Shown one piece after another: positions 18,553-28,060 of a DNA stretch of 64,000 nucleotides (position 1 is its first letter; each line of letters starts with the position of its first letter). This stretch comes from [Scytonema hofmanni] UTEX 2349 (GTDB taxonomy: Bacteria > Cyanobacteriota > Cyanobacteriia > Cyanobacteriales > Nostocaceae): the NCBI RefSeq assembly GCF_000582685.1, contig NZ_KK073768.1, positions 2,834,883 through 2,898,882 on the forward strand, read 5' to 3'. Made by a program: the position numbers and the translations under genes. The notes under the pieces are model-generated. The model was not told where the DNA came from. It saw only the letters and a program-made list of their open reading frames with translations, and made no database searches.

Positions 18553-19341
18553 TCATGCTAGATAAAGTTCCCGCAATTGCTGAAAAATTGGATGTCTGGG
18601 ATCATATTCTAGCTTTCCTGTCGGCTGAATGACGGTGTGGATGGGGATAATTTCGACTACACAATTACTGTAGGCGATCGCCTCAAATTTTTTGACTAAC
18701 TCTGGTGTCCAAGGTTCCTCTCTCACTACTTGCTGCTGAGTGTGAAGGTAATTTATTAATTGCTCACGCATAATTCCTGGCAAAATTCCTTCTTTTGGAG
18801 GTGTCCACCAACAGCCATCAAACCATCCCCAAAGATTGCCGGTACTCGTTTCTAACCAATTTCCTGCTTTTGAAACTAAAATCGCTTCTTGAGCATTCAA
18901 CTTTTGAGCGCTATTTTTTGCCAACCAAGCACTCAGGTAATTTCCAGTTTTGTGAATGGGAAGACTGCGATAATATTCTGGTAGTGAAAGGACGCAATCA
19001 ATACCATATTTTTGCTTAAAAGTCAAATCCGGAATTAATAATCTGCCAGTTATCCACTCTCGTCCATCAGAAAAGATAGTAATTCTCAGAATAGGAAAGT
19101 GTGCCATGATAACTTCTGCACCTTGACGCAGACGCTTCCAATCTGGTTGCTGCCAACCAAAAGTTTCTAAACTAAATTTTAGGCGATCGCAGTGTGACAG
19201 CCAGTTAGTTAAACCACTATCCAGCGAGTTGTCATAAACCCGCAGTGTAGTAAAAACCGTCGCTCCATAAAGTAACCCCGGATCGTCAATTGCTAACTCT
19301 AGGGTTTCAGACTCAATTATTTTGCCGTTATACCAAAACAA
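18553..19341 (-). CDS. Class IV aminotransferase (aminodeoxychorismate lyase-like)
   Basis: This is a PLP enzyme of fold type IV, 262 residues. Visible family features are the N-terminal WYNGKI and DPGLLYGATVFTTLRV, a lysine in IHKTGNYL that fits the PLP-binding position, and the phosphate-binding region ETSTGNLW ... GILPGIMREQ. This pattern covers 4-amino-4-deoxychorismate lyase (PabC, folate), D-amino acid and branched-chain aminotransferases. The short length favours PabC-like, but the substrate is not settled. It is followed 8 bases upstream on the same strand by the gene at 19350, so the two may be co-transcribed. Confidence 0.82.
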   Translation of the reverse strand: MFWYNGKIIESETLELAIDDPGLLYGATVFTTLRVYDNSLDSGLTNWLSHCDRLKFSLETFGWQQPDWKRLRQGAEVIMAHFPILRITIFSDGREWITGRLLIPDLTFKQKYGIDCVLSLPEYYRSLPIHKTGNYLSAWLAKNSAQKLNAQEAILVSKAGNWLETSTGNLWGWFDGCWWTPPKEGILPGIMREQLINYLHTQQQVVREEPWTPELVKKFEAIAYSNCVVEIIPIHTVIQPTGKLEYDPRHPIFQQLRELYLA

Positions 19342-19349
19342 AGCAAGTG

Positions 19350-20138
19350 TTAGTAGTTAGAGGTTATGGGAAATTTAATTTGGTTTCCTTCAGGAGTCGT
19401 GATTACCTTTCCTCCCAAAGCTTCAATTTTTTCAATTACTATTTTACGAGTTTTCTCATCAACATGATTATTTAAAATCATTGCCCATGAAGCAATTTGA
19501 GCATGTTTACTATCAGGATTCTGACTGAGAAAGTCAGCCGTTTTTTGAGAAAGAGTTACAACATGTTTACTTTCTTCATCTGAATAGTTATTCGCCCATT
19601 TTGCCGCAGTTTCAAAAGATTGTCTCGCCGCTGGAGAATTACCTAAAAATAATAACTCATCAATTGCTTTATAACGCCACACATAATAAGACCTTTCCGG
19701 AACCCAAGGAGATAGTGACTTTAAACTTTCCTCCATTAATGCAACAGACCTTTTTGGCATAGCAGCATACATAGAAGTACTAGTAGAAAGACCAATATAA
19801 GCTGTTAAAAATCGCGGATCGTTTCCCAGAATAACTTCAAAATATTCTGGACTTAGACTGTAACCTGTTTTTTCGCGAATTTCATCATCCCCAAAATATT
19901 GCAAAAAATCGAGATATACCCAATCAGCAATTAAGTTTTTATAGCCAAAGGTGGGCATTTGTTTCAGGAAACGAAGACGCATTTTTTCGGAATTAATTTC
20001 TCTTTCTATTTTTAAAGATGCAAGTTCATTGCTACTGTTCTGTTTTTGCAGTCGTGGAAATTGGATTAATCCAACTCCGAAGATACACAAAAAGAGTAAA
20101 ATAAATGTATTAACACTTTGACGAGATAAAGAGAACAT
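19350..20138 (-). CDS. Membrane-anchored helical (TPR-like) protein, unknown function
   Basis: A single N-terminal hydrophobic helix (FILLFLCIFGVGLIQF, about 12-27) precedes a soluble, helix-rich domain. It contains repeat-like helices (FLTAYIGLSTSTSMYAAMP, AARQSFETAAKWANNYSDEE) suggesting a tetratricopeptide-type fold, and the patterns IADWVYLDFLQYFGD and NDPRF. The function is not recognised. The stop is 8 bases before the aminotransferase start, which suggests one transcript. Confidence 0.75.
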   Translation of the reverse strand: MFSLSRQSVNTFILLFLCIFGVGLIQFPRLQKQNSSNELASLKIEREINSEKMRLRFLKQMPTFGYKNLIADWVYLDFLQYFGDDEIREKTGYSLSPEYFEVILGNDPRFLTAYIGLSTSTSMYAAMPKRSVALMEESLKSLSPWVPERSYYVWRYKAIDELLFLGNSPAARQSFETAAKWANNYSDEESKHVVTLSQKTADFLSQNPDSKHAQIASWAMILNNHVDEKTRKIVIEKIEALGGKVITTPEGNQIKFPITSNY

Positions 20139-20285
20139 TCTGGTTGCTGGAAAATAATCTTCAAACTACAAGTACATAGTTCCCAGAAATACTGTCCAAG
20201 TAACAGGCTTTGTATTCGGAATCATCTTTATGGTGTTTGCAAACAATAGACATATGTAGATCCATCTGGTCAGATTGTCTAGATT

Positions 20286-20634
20286 AGGACTTACGCACGA
20301 ACTACGTATTTCCGTCCCTATCGACGCAAGGAAGCAATCTCAAACACGACTTACGCAAAAACTCTCTCAACCTCTTATTCCTCTGTGTCGCGCCAGTCGC
20401 TACAACGGGGCGGCAGCTTTTCGGGGGAAGCTTACAAGGAAGCAATCTCAAACACGACTTACGCAAAAACTCTCTCAACCTCTTATTCCTCTGTGTCGCG
20501 CCAGTCGCTACAACGGGGCGGCAGCTTTTCGGGGGAAGCTTAAGAGCGAAAACGTGCCTTGGGAAAATACGCAACGCGCTGGCTTCTCTGCGATAGTAGT
20601 GCGGTTCGTTTTTTGGTCTTTTTGCGTAAGTCCT
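20286..20634. mobile_element. MITE-like element with internal 108-bp tandem duplication
   Basis: Termini aggacttacgca (20286) and tgcgtaagtcct (ending 20634) are inverted copies. Inside, a 108-bp unit is present twice in tandem (20327-20434 and 20435-20542) and appears identical. The termini match the 114-bp elements at 41943 and 44005, and related sequence occurs at 52553-52612. The 158- and 140-codon frames across it are translations of the repeat. Confidence 0.8.
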
Positions 20635-20775
20635 ATCAAAGTCTTGTTTTCTGGTAACGAGTGCGTAAGTACTATAGATATTTTGAAAAACTACCTCGCT
20701 AGGCTGAGGGATTACTTTGAACAATTATTAAAATTTTTAAATAGTTCTTAATTTATCTTGACTTTTGGGAAGACC

Positions 20776-21420
20776 ATGAAAAAGAGTAACAGCATTTTAG
20801 CAAAAGTATTTTTCAGTGCCATTAGTGTAGCCAGTGTTGTTGCTCTGTCTGCTTGTAACAGTCAACCTGTTGCCGAAAATCCAACAGTTCCTCCCGCGAC
20901 AGAAACTCAGACAACCGTTCCCCCCACAACAGAAACTCCAGCAACTACCGTTCCTTCTGTCTCACCAACACCCACTGGCACAACTGCAAACCAAAATTTG
21001 GGAGAATTGGCACAGACAGCAGCCAGTCAGGGTTCATTTATAACCTTAACAAAGGCAGTAGAAGCCGCAGGTTTAACTGAACAATTGGCTGGGAAAGGAC
21101 CTTACACAGTATTTGCACCTACTGATGCTGCTTTTGCCGCATTACCAAAAGGTACTGTAGACAAACTCCTCAAGCCAGAAAATAAATCAAAGTTAGTCAA
21201 GCTTTTGGCATACCATGTTGTACCTGGGCAAGTCACCTCTAGCCAGCTGGCATCCGGAAAAGTCAAAACAGTTGAGGGTACTCCTGTAACAATAAAAGTT
21301 GATAGTGCCAGCAACACTGTCACAGTCAACGGTGCTAAAGTCCTTCAGGCTGACATTCCCGCTAGCAACGGTATTGTGCATGTAGTTGACAAAGTAATTG
21401 TGCCACCCAATTTTAAGTAA
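20776..21420 (+). CDS. Fasciclin (FAS1) domain lipoprotein
   Basis: The ATG at 20776 (MKKSNSILAK) starts a typical lipoprotein signal with lipobox ALSAC; an upstream TTG frame adds six residues without merit. A Pro/Thr linker (about 28-70) leads to one FAS1 domain (about 80-214) with the conserved blocks GPYTVFAPTDAAFAALP, LLAYHVVPGQ and NGIVHVVDKVIVPP. FAS1 proteins act in surface adhesion. The protein is probably anchored to a membrane on the periplasmic side or exposed. Monocistronic. Confidence 0.93.
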   Translation: MKKSNSILAKVFFSAISVASVVALSACNSQPVAENPTVPPATETQTTVPPTTETPATTVPSVSPTPTGTTANQNLGELAQTAASQGSFITLTKAVEAAGLTEQLAGKGPYTVFAPTDAAFAALPKGTVDKLLKPENKSKLVKLLAYHVVPGQVTSSQLASGKVKTVEGTPVTIKVDSASNTVTVNGAKVLQADIPASNGIVHVVDKVIVPPNFK

Positions 21421-23057
21421 GTCTTAAGCACGGGATAGCAAATATAGTTACAGCAGATTGTGTTGTTATTAAATACACGTAAAGACGTTCCGGCGGAAAG
21501 TCTTTACAGGTTTTAGTTTTTACGCATGTACCTCACTTACCTGAAATCTGCTGTAAGTCAATTAAATAACTCTCAGTTGACGCAATCAGCAATAACTGGG
21601 GGCTTTTTTGTGCCTTGGTTTTAAAATAAGTACATAAATTTTTTTTTGAGAAAAATTTTTATTAAATAGTTTTATTAACGTCCTTTACTTAATTATTATG
21701 TTTAATGATTTAAATGTCAAAAACCCTGCCAATTGAACTTTTGAAGCTGAAAAATAAGGCGAGCAGAAATATTAGCTTATTCATAAAAAGGATTTATTGT
21801 CAAGTTTTTCCGTAATTTAGTTAAATTTAGTGCAAGTTAGTTAGCCCTACTACTGAGGCTCTAATCAAAGCGATGGAAGTAGTCTAAAGTTTAGTAGTCG
21901 CTGGTTCACCGGAGCATCCCAACTAACTCGCCCTGCCATCATCTGACCCTAGTCCTTGCTCTTGGCTCAAATTTCTAGCTTTTAAGCGCAAACAGCACAT
22001 TGTCAAAAACTTGCTCATATCTTCATGTGCTGTAGCACAAGTAACAATTTCGTATAAATGCCATGCACTTTTGACGCTTTGTAGGCTAATATCTATAATC
22101 TGGCGTGTCAAATCTTTTGTGAATTGATTAAAATATCCTTGTATACAATAAGAACAGTTTGTCAAGTTTCATAAGGCTGAAATTTCAATTCTTGCGCTAA
22201 GGTGTGATTAACACCGAATTGAAAGAGCGCTGATTCTGTCCAATACCTTAACTCCTCAGTTTAGGTGATTGGAAAAAAGCTAGTTGATTGCTTGAATATG
22301 AGCAACACAACTGTTCACTTTGGAAACTGGTGCTAGGGTAAGCTTAATCAATCATAGAGAGAGAAGCACTCAATGAAGCACTTATAGCATCTCAACTGTT
22401 TAGCTTTAAGGCGATGTCTATCTTGCACAAATTATCACTCAGTAAGATATGAAGTAAATGTAAGAAGGGCTGCACTCAAACATCTAAACTGAGTTAAGAT
22501 TAAATGCACGGTTTCTAAGTAGTTAAAGTTTTACATCATACTTAGGAATTAGATAAAGGCAACTATACCTCAGTTTGAATGTAATGATAATGCCACTGTA
22601 AATCCCAAAAAGATTTGGCAAAATTTAAGGGTATAATTACTTTTCTCAATACTTTTTAGGTAGAACAGGCTCAACTTTACTTAAAGACTTCATTGTAATT
22701 ACACAAAAAGAGTGCAATTTCTGTGAAACAGGCTACAATCGGAACAGTCTTTACATAAACATCTCCCAACAGTCATATTAGTTTTATATGGAGTGGTGAG
22801 TTTTTTTTAGACCAGTTAGTCAAAAGTGATGTGCAACACCAACACTTATGGCGTTTACTTTCATCATGAGAAGTCTGTTGAAACGGCGGCTTCGCACTTA
22901 AGCTAGAAACACCTCCCCAGGGAGGCTTAAAAATTCCGGAAATATTAGTGGCTTTCTCCGACTTGTCCTATATTTTCGGTTGTCAAAAAGCTCATTTACA
23001 AGAGCACTAAAAACATCTTTCGTGAATTGATTCTGCAAGGAGCATGAGGAACGCGGC
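21421..23057. other. Long gene-poor region upstream of sigA (1.6 kb)
   Basis: It contains a gacgttcc-family palindrome (21479-21507), and then AT-rich sequence. An 80-codon minus-strand frame (21923-22165) is of doubtful reality. A small hairpin (cctccc cagg gaggc) lies near 22912. The length suggests several promoters or an unrecognised RNA for the principal sigma factor, but no promoter could be assigned with confidence. Confidence 0.55.
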
Positions 23058-24227
23058 ATGAACCAGGCTAACAACGTACTCGAAAGCATTTATCAGCCTG
23101 ACCTAGAAATAATGAATCAGCCTGAGCTCGAGTTAGAAGAACTCTTAATCGAGGATGAAGAGGACTTGCTTATTAACGATGAAGGCGACGATGAATTTTT
23201 AGAGCCTCAGTCTGATGAGGACGACGCAAAGTCTGGGAAAGCCGCTAAATCGCGTCGCCGGACCCAAAGCAAGAAAAAGCATTACACCGAAGATTCGATT
23301 CGGCTTTACTTGCAAGAAATTGGTCGTATTCGTCTTCTTAGGGCAGATGAAGAAATTGAATTGGCACGAAAGATTGCCGACTTATTGGAATTAGAAAGAG
23401 CACGCGAAACACTTTTAGAGCAGTTGGATCGCGATCCTAAGGACAGCGAATGGGCAGAAGCAGTGCAACTGCCGCTACCAGCATTTCGTTATCGCCTGCA
23501 TGTCGGTCGCAGGGCGAAAGATAAGATGGTGCAATCTAACCTCCGCTTGGTAGTTTCAATTGCCAAGAAGTATATGAATCGTGGCTTGTCCTTCCAAGAC
23601 TTAATTCAGGAAGGTAGCCTAGGTTTGATTCGCGCTGCGGAAAAGTTTGACCACGAAAAAGGTTATAAGTTTTCTACATACGCTACGTGGTGGATTCGTC
23701 AAGCAATTACTCGTGCGATCGCCGATCAATCTCGCACTATCCGACTTCCGGTTCATCTTTATGAAACCATCTCTCGGATTAAGAAAACCACCAAGCTGCT
23801 TTCTCAAGAAATGGGTCGCAAACCCACTGAAGAAGAAATCGCTACTCGTATGGAAATGACCATTGAGAAGCTGCGGTTTATTGCTAAATCTGCACAACTG
23901 CCGATTTCTTTAGAAACGCCTATTGGTAAAGAGGAAGATTCCCGACTCGGCGATTTTATTGAGTCAGATGGCGAAACCCCTGAAGACCAAGTTTCCAAAA
24001 ATCTTCTGCGCGAAGACCTAGAAAAAGTCCTCGACAGTCTTAGTCCCCGCGAACGCGATGTTCTGAGACTGCGCTATGGCTTGGATGACGGTCGCATGAA
24101 GACTTTAGAGGAAATTGGACAAATTTTTAATGTCACCCGCGAACGGATTCGTCAAATTGAGGCGAAGGCACTCCGCAAGTTACGCCACCCAAATCGCAAC
24201 AGTGTTCTCAAGGAATATATTAGGTAA
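23058..24227 (+). CDS. sigA: Principal RNA polymerase sigma factor (group 1, SigA/RpoD)
   Basis: SigA directs RNA polymerase to housekeeping promoters. Its 389 residues match cyanobacterial SigA. An acidic N-terminus (about 20-55) is followed by region 1.2 (DSIRLYLQEIGRIRLL), region 2 (LRLVVSIAKKYMNRGLSFQDLIQEG; FSTYATWWIRQAITRAI), region 3 and the region 4 helix-turn-helix (FNVTRERIRQIEAKALRKLR). It stands alone, with a long upstream region and a strong terminator downstream. Confidence 0.96.
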   Translation: MNQANNVLESIYQPDLEIMNQPELELEELLIEDEEDLLINDEGDDEFLEPQSDEDDAKSGKAAKSRRRTQSKKKHYTEDSIRLYLQEIGRIRLLRADEEIELARKIADLLELERARETLLEQLDRDPKDSEWAEAVQLPLPAFRYRLHVGRRAKDKMVQSNLRLVVSIAKKYMNRGLSFQDLIQEGSLGLIRAAEKFDHEKGYKFSTYATWWIRQAITRAIADQSRTIRLPVHLYETISRIKKTTKLLSQEMGRKPTEEEIATRMEMTIEKLRFIAKSAQLPISLETPIGKEEDSRLGDFIESDGETPEDQVSKNLLREDLEKVLDSLSPRERDVLRLRYGLDDGRMKTLEEIGQIFNVTRERIRQIEAKALRKLRHPNRNSVLKEYIR

Positions 24228-24340
24228 GAGCGTTGATAGTTGATAGTTGATAGTTGATAGTGGATAACTGTTGAGTGTTGACAGAGCCGCCATAGCGCAG
24301 TAGCTCACCAGCAACTATCAACTATCAATCAACCACGCTC
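24228..24340. repeat. Inverted heptamer repeats (ttgatag)
   Basis: About four ttgatag units (24233-24260) face an inverted set (caactatcaactatcaatc, 24312-24330). The ends gagcg and cgctc also pair, so a long hairpin can form in the sigA 3' region. Confidence 0.7.
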
Positions 24341-24370
24341 CAATCATTAAGAATCAAAAATTATAAAAAA

Positions 24371-24403
24371 CCTGGGAGTGAATTAACGCTCCCAGGTTTT
24401 TTT
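24371..24403. terminator. Bidirectional intrinsic terminator, sigA / hlip
   Basis: Stem cctgggag (24371-24378) pairs with ctcccagg (24389-24396), followed by seven T and preceded by six A. The structure can therefore terminate sigA on the plus strand and the Hlip gene on the minus strand. Confidence 0.9.
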
Positions 24404-24438
24404 ATTTATTTAATTTAAGATATTTATCGTTGTAAATA

Positions 24439-24621
24439 TTAGAGGATGCCCCAGAAGTGTAGAAAGCCTTGACCAGAAAATATCTCAATTAAAGCAGCGG
24501 CTAAAAAGCCAATCATTGCCAAGCGACCGTTCCAAATTTCTGCTTGTGGGGTGAAGCCCCAACGCCAAGCATTGCGATCTTCGATTACGGGGGTGGTAAC
24601 TTTTGTAGTATTTGTAGTCAT
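24439..24621 (-). CDS. High-light-inducible protein (Hlip, single-helix CAB-like)
   Basis: The 60-residue product has the chlorophyll-binding helix signature EIWNGRLAMIGFLAAALIE followed by a short hydrophobic C-terminus. Hlips bind chlorophyll and carotenoid in the thylakoid membrane and protect photosystem II assembly intermediates under high light. The 30-residue hydrophilic N-terminus (MTTNTTKVTTPVIEDRNAWR) is typical. Expression is usually stress-induced; no regulatory box (HLR1) was confidently read upstream. Confidence 0.95.
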   Translation of the reverse strand: MTTNTTKVTTPVIEDRNAWRWGFTPQAEIWNGRLAMIGFLAAALIEIFSGQGFLHFWGIL

Positions 24622-25032
24622 TGTTGGCGCTCCAGAGTGGATTTACGAAACTTTGTTACTCTATGTAAACTAATATAACAATATTTTTCTAAAATGCAAC
24701 ATGATATTTAAGACACTGTGATGTTTTGTTGACTTTGATAGCAATCACTGATATTAAGAACAGACTAAGAAATCCACTGGAACGTGAATCATTAAGGCTG
24801 AGGTTAGAGAGCGCTTCAGTTTTGCTTTCTCACAACTTATCAATTTATTGAGATATAGTTGCAATTAGTATACCTGTAATGATGTCAAATATTAAGACTT
24901 TTTTACCTAATCTTTGGTGTTATGTAGGGTTTGCTGGTATACACAGTGCTTTGAAATATTAATAATAATAATTAGCAAGAAGAGACGTTCCACTGGAACG
25001 TCTCTACTACTGGAACCAATTTATCACCCTGC
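24622..25032. other. Intergenic region with a gacgttcc palindrome
   Basis: This AT-rich stretch holds the Hlip promoter side (24622-24760). A palindrome, agagacgttcca/ctggaacgtctct, lies at 24981-25007, 26 bases past the topoisomerase stop, where it may act as a 3' hairpin. No gene was seen. Confidence 0.6.
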
Positions 25033-27546
25033 TTAAGAGTACACTTGGGCAACGGTGATGATTTTTTCATCGCGGTTAAGCTGAAGAAGGCTTTCACCGG
25101 TAGTATCTCTGCCTAACAAAGGCACTGTTTCTACACTTAGACGCAGTACCCGCTCTCGATTTGTGACTAGCGCTACTTCAGTTCGGGCGATCGCTATAAC
25201 CATCCCAGCTAAATTGTCAGTTTTACTTTTAAACTTCAGCGCTTGCGTTCCCAAATCACCGCGATTAGCTAGTTTGAAATCTTTCACTGCTATTCGTTTG
25301 GCATATCCTTCTTCAGTAACCAACAATAAATTACTATCCTTAGCAAATGTGACAAAGCCGACCATTTGCTGATGTTTCAACAGCCGTAATGCTTGCAACC
25401 CGACAGCAGTACGACCCATAATCGGTAGTTGTTCATCATTTATCGGAAACCGCAACAATCGCCCACCGGAACTGGCAACAATCAGATGTTCTCCAGGAGT
25501 AGCAAATTGGCTAAATAACAATTCATCATCGTCTTTTAACTTTAGAATTGTAATTCCGCGACGAGTCAGGTTAGTAAATTCCCCAAGGGAGAGGCGCTTA
25601 ATTCGTGCCTGCTTTGTCAAAAGAATCATTTGCGAGGTTTCAGAGTTTTCTGGCAGTACAAAGCGGTTAATAACAACTTCTTGAGAACCTTGAGCGGTAC
25701 TACTGAGCATGGTTATCAGCGGTTTTCCCCGTGGAGAACGCCCCGTAGTTGGGGGAATGTCTCCCACGTTCACAGGGTAGACTTTGCCACCACTATTTAA
25801 GACCATTAACTCTTTGTTTGTATCAGTTACTGCTGTTTGGATAATGAAATCATTATCCGGCAAACCGTTGTCAGCTTTCGGCTTTTTCACTGATGGCTGA
25901 GTACGGCGCACATACCCCCGGTGGCTAAACTCTAAAATAACTTCTTCTGCTGGCTCTTCAGATTTTGGATTTTGGATTTGGGATTTGGGATTCTCCTCCT
26001 TATTGGTTGTCTGGTTGTCTTCAAGGAGTTTATGAGTCTGGGTATCAAGAGCCAAAAGTTTGGTACGACGAGCATCACTGTACTTGCGCTTGAGACTACG
26101 CAAGTCTTTTTTCAGCGCTTTGAGTAACTCTTTTCTGTCGTTGAGCAACCGTTGTAATAAGTCAATTTCGTCAATTAATTGCTCAAATTCTCGCTGTAAA
26201 TTTTGCTGTTCTAAACTGGTGAGGCGTCGCAACGGCATAGCTAAAATTGCATCTGCTTGGACTTCAGTCAAATCAAGCAGGCTACACAGATCGATTTTTG
26301 CGCTAGCACCATCAGCCGCTTGCCGCAAAATGAAAATCACATCATCTAAGTTAGATAATGCTTTTAGCAAGCCGTCGAGCAAATGCAGGCGACTTTGTGC
26401 ATTTTGCAATTCATTAGTGTAGCGACGGTTGAGAGTATGTTCGCGGAAAGTTAAAAACTCTTCCAGGAGGTGACGCAAACTAAGTTGTCTTGGTTGTCCA
26501 TCAACGATCGCTAAAAGAATTGCCCCAAAATTAGTTTGCAGAGCGGTTTGGTGATACAAATGCCTAAGAACATCCTGTTCGTTAGTATCGCGTTTGAGTT
26601 CAATGACTACGCGCATACCTTCGCGATCGCTTTCATCCCGCAGATCGGAAATTCCTTGCAAGCGACCTTGATTGACTAATTCCGCTACTTTTTCAATCCA
26701 GGCTGCCTTATTCACTTGATAAGGCAATTCTGTAATAATAATTGCTGTTCGCCGTTTGCTACCCCTAACAGGTGCCATTTCCTCTATTTGGGCAACTCCT
26801 CGCAGCACAATACTACCCTTACCTGTGCTGTATGCCTCGCGAATGCCAGCATTGCCAATGATTTCCCCACCGGTGGGAAAATCTGGACCCGGAATTAACT
26901 GAAATAATTTTTCGTCACTCAAATCAGGATTGTCGATTAAAGCAATTAACCCATCAACTATTTCTCCTAAGTTGTGCGGTGGAATATTCGTTGCCATTCC
27001 TACCGCAATACCCGCACAGCCATTTAGCAACAAAAACGGTAGCTGTGCTGGTAGCACTGTTGGTTCTTGTTGGGAATTATCGAAGTTACCGATAAATTCC
27101 ACCGTTTCTTCCCCAATTTCTGTCAGCATTCCCTCATGGCTGATGGCTGCAAGACGCGTTTCTGTATAGCGCATCGCTGCGGGTGGGTCGTTATCCACAC
27201 TGCCAAAGTTGCCATGTCCTGACAATAAGGGATACCGACTGGAAAACTCCTGCACCAACCTTACCAAAGCATCATAAACCGATTGGTCGCCGTGGGGATG
27301 ATATTTACCTAGTACGTCTCCGACTACACGGGCACACTTCCGATAGGGTCTGTCGGGGGTTAAACCGAGTTCGTGCATGGCATACAAAATGCGCCGATGC
27401 ACTGGTTTTAAGCCATCACGCACGTCTGGTAACGCCCGCCCGACAATCACACTCATGGCATATTCAAGGTAAGACCGTTGCATCTCCGTGTGCAGGGCTG
27501 TGGTGATTACCTGTCCCGTTGAAAGAAGATTTAACTGTTTTGCCAT
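25033..27546 (-). CDS. Type IIA topoisomerase subunit A (GyrA/ParC-like)
   Basis: This is the DNA breakage subunit. ATG at 27546 (MAKQLNLLSTG) gives 837 residues; an upstream in-frame start at 27576 adds ten. The active-site tyrosine is Tyr127 (AAMRYTETR). The winged-helix domain, coiled coil and C-terminal beta-pinwheel repeats are present. The GyrA box expected after HRGYVRRTQPS is replaced by KKPKADNG, so DNA wrapping and supercoiling may be weak and a ParC-like decatenation role is possible. The position equivalent to E. coli GyrA Ser83 is Gln88. A repeat-derived linker (NPKSQIQNPKSEE) is inserted at 25957-25997. Confidence 0.9.
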   Translation of the reverse strand: MAKQLNLLSTGQVITTALHTEMQRSYLEYAMSVIVGRALPDVRDGLKPVHRRILYAMHELGLTPDRPYRKCARVVGDVLGKYHPHGDQSVYDALVRLVQEFSSRYPLLSGHGNFGSVDNDPPAAMRYTETRLAAISHEGMLTEIGEETVEFIGNFDNSQQEPTVLPAQLPFLLLNGCAGIAVGMATNIPPHNLGEIVDGLIALIDNPDLSDEKLFQLIPGPDFPTGGEIIGNAGIREAYSTGKGSIVLRGVAQIEEMAPVRGSKRRTAIIITELPYQVNKAAWIEKVAELVNQGRLQGISDLRDESDREGMRVVIELKRDTNEQDVLRHLYHQTALQTNFGAILLAIVDGQPRQLSLRHLLEEFLTFREHTLNRRYTNELQNAQSRLHLLDGLLKALSNLDDVIFILRQAADGASAKIDLCSLLDLTEVQADAILAMPLRRLTSLEQQNLQREFEQLIDEIDLLQRLLNDRKELLKALKKDLRSLKRKYSDARRTKLLALDTQTHKLLEDNQTTNKEENPKSQIQNPKSEEPAEEVILEFSHRGYVRRTQPSVKKPKADNGLPDNDFIIQTAVTDTNKELMVLNSGGKVYPVNVGDIPPTTGRSPRGKPLITMLSSTAQGSQEVVINRFVLPENSETSQMILLTKQARIKRLSLGEFTNLTRRGITILKLKDDDELLFSQFATPGEHLIVASSGGRLLRFPINDEQLPIMGRTAVGLQALRLLKHQQMVGFVTFAKDSNLLLVTEEGYAKRIAVKDFKLANRGDLGTQALKFKSKTDNLAGMVIAIARTEVALVTNRERVLRLSVETVPLLGRDTTGESLLQLNRDEKIITVAQVYS

Positions 27547-27776
27547 GAGTTTTTTCCCTGAATTTTCACTACACAAAAATCTCTATAAATGAACACACCA
27601 GCAACCACAGCATAACGGATGAAATGAAATTCTTAACACAATCTTGACAGTCATCAGGCAAAAATCAGTTGTATTATCCGTCATATCATGGGGATACACA
27701 TTGATTTTTTTAAAGTAGGTAGACAACTGTTTTGATTGAAGTGGTAATTTCTCTCACCCCTATAAGTTAAATTCTC

Positions 27777-28060
27777 GTCAACACCCCGCACCTATTGGCG
27801 CTTAGGCTTTTAGCCTCAATCCTTTAGGATTAGTTGACCCGACTCAGTACCTTGTGTACTACGTTATTGGTAAGTGTTGAAGTTCTCACTCCGGGATACG
27901 CAGCCAGTTCCGGACTCTGAAACCGAACGATTAAACAAGTTTAGAGGGTTAAGCTAGTGTCGAAGCGGAAAGTACCGACCAATAACATTGGCGCTTGCTC
28001 ACATTACCCCGAAAGGGAGGTTCCGCAAGGAACAAAACCATTATGCCTACAGGGTGAAAG
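27777..28060 (+). ncRNA. Candidate structured RNA, HEARO / IscB omega-RNA-like
   Basis: There is no credible ORF but dense, ordered secondary structure. An outer stem gtcaac (27777-27782)/gttgac (27833-27838) closes a junction holding hairpins at 27804-27816 (aggc/gcct) and 27818-27831 (aatcc/ggatt). More hairpins follow at 27846-27860 (agtac/gtact) and 27979-27991 (ccaat/attgg). Two GNRA-capped hairpins lie at 28008-28017 (ccc-gaaa-ggg) and 28020-28033 (gttcc-gcaa-ggaac). Layout and the downstream remnant suggest an IscB-associated RNA with a 5' guide around 27757-27776. The strand and family are inferred. Confidence 0.55.

Noticed and set aside
20275..20751. Frames of 158 and 140 codons on opposite strands
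   Set aside because: They are translations of the 108-bp tandem duplication and MITE ends.
21923..22165. 80-codon minus-strand frame upstream of sigA
   Set aside because: It has some ordinary-looking helices but no ribosome site and no recognised family; kept only as part of the intergenic description.
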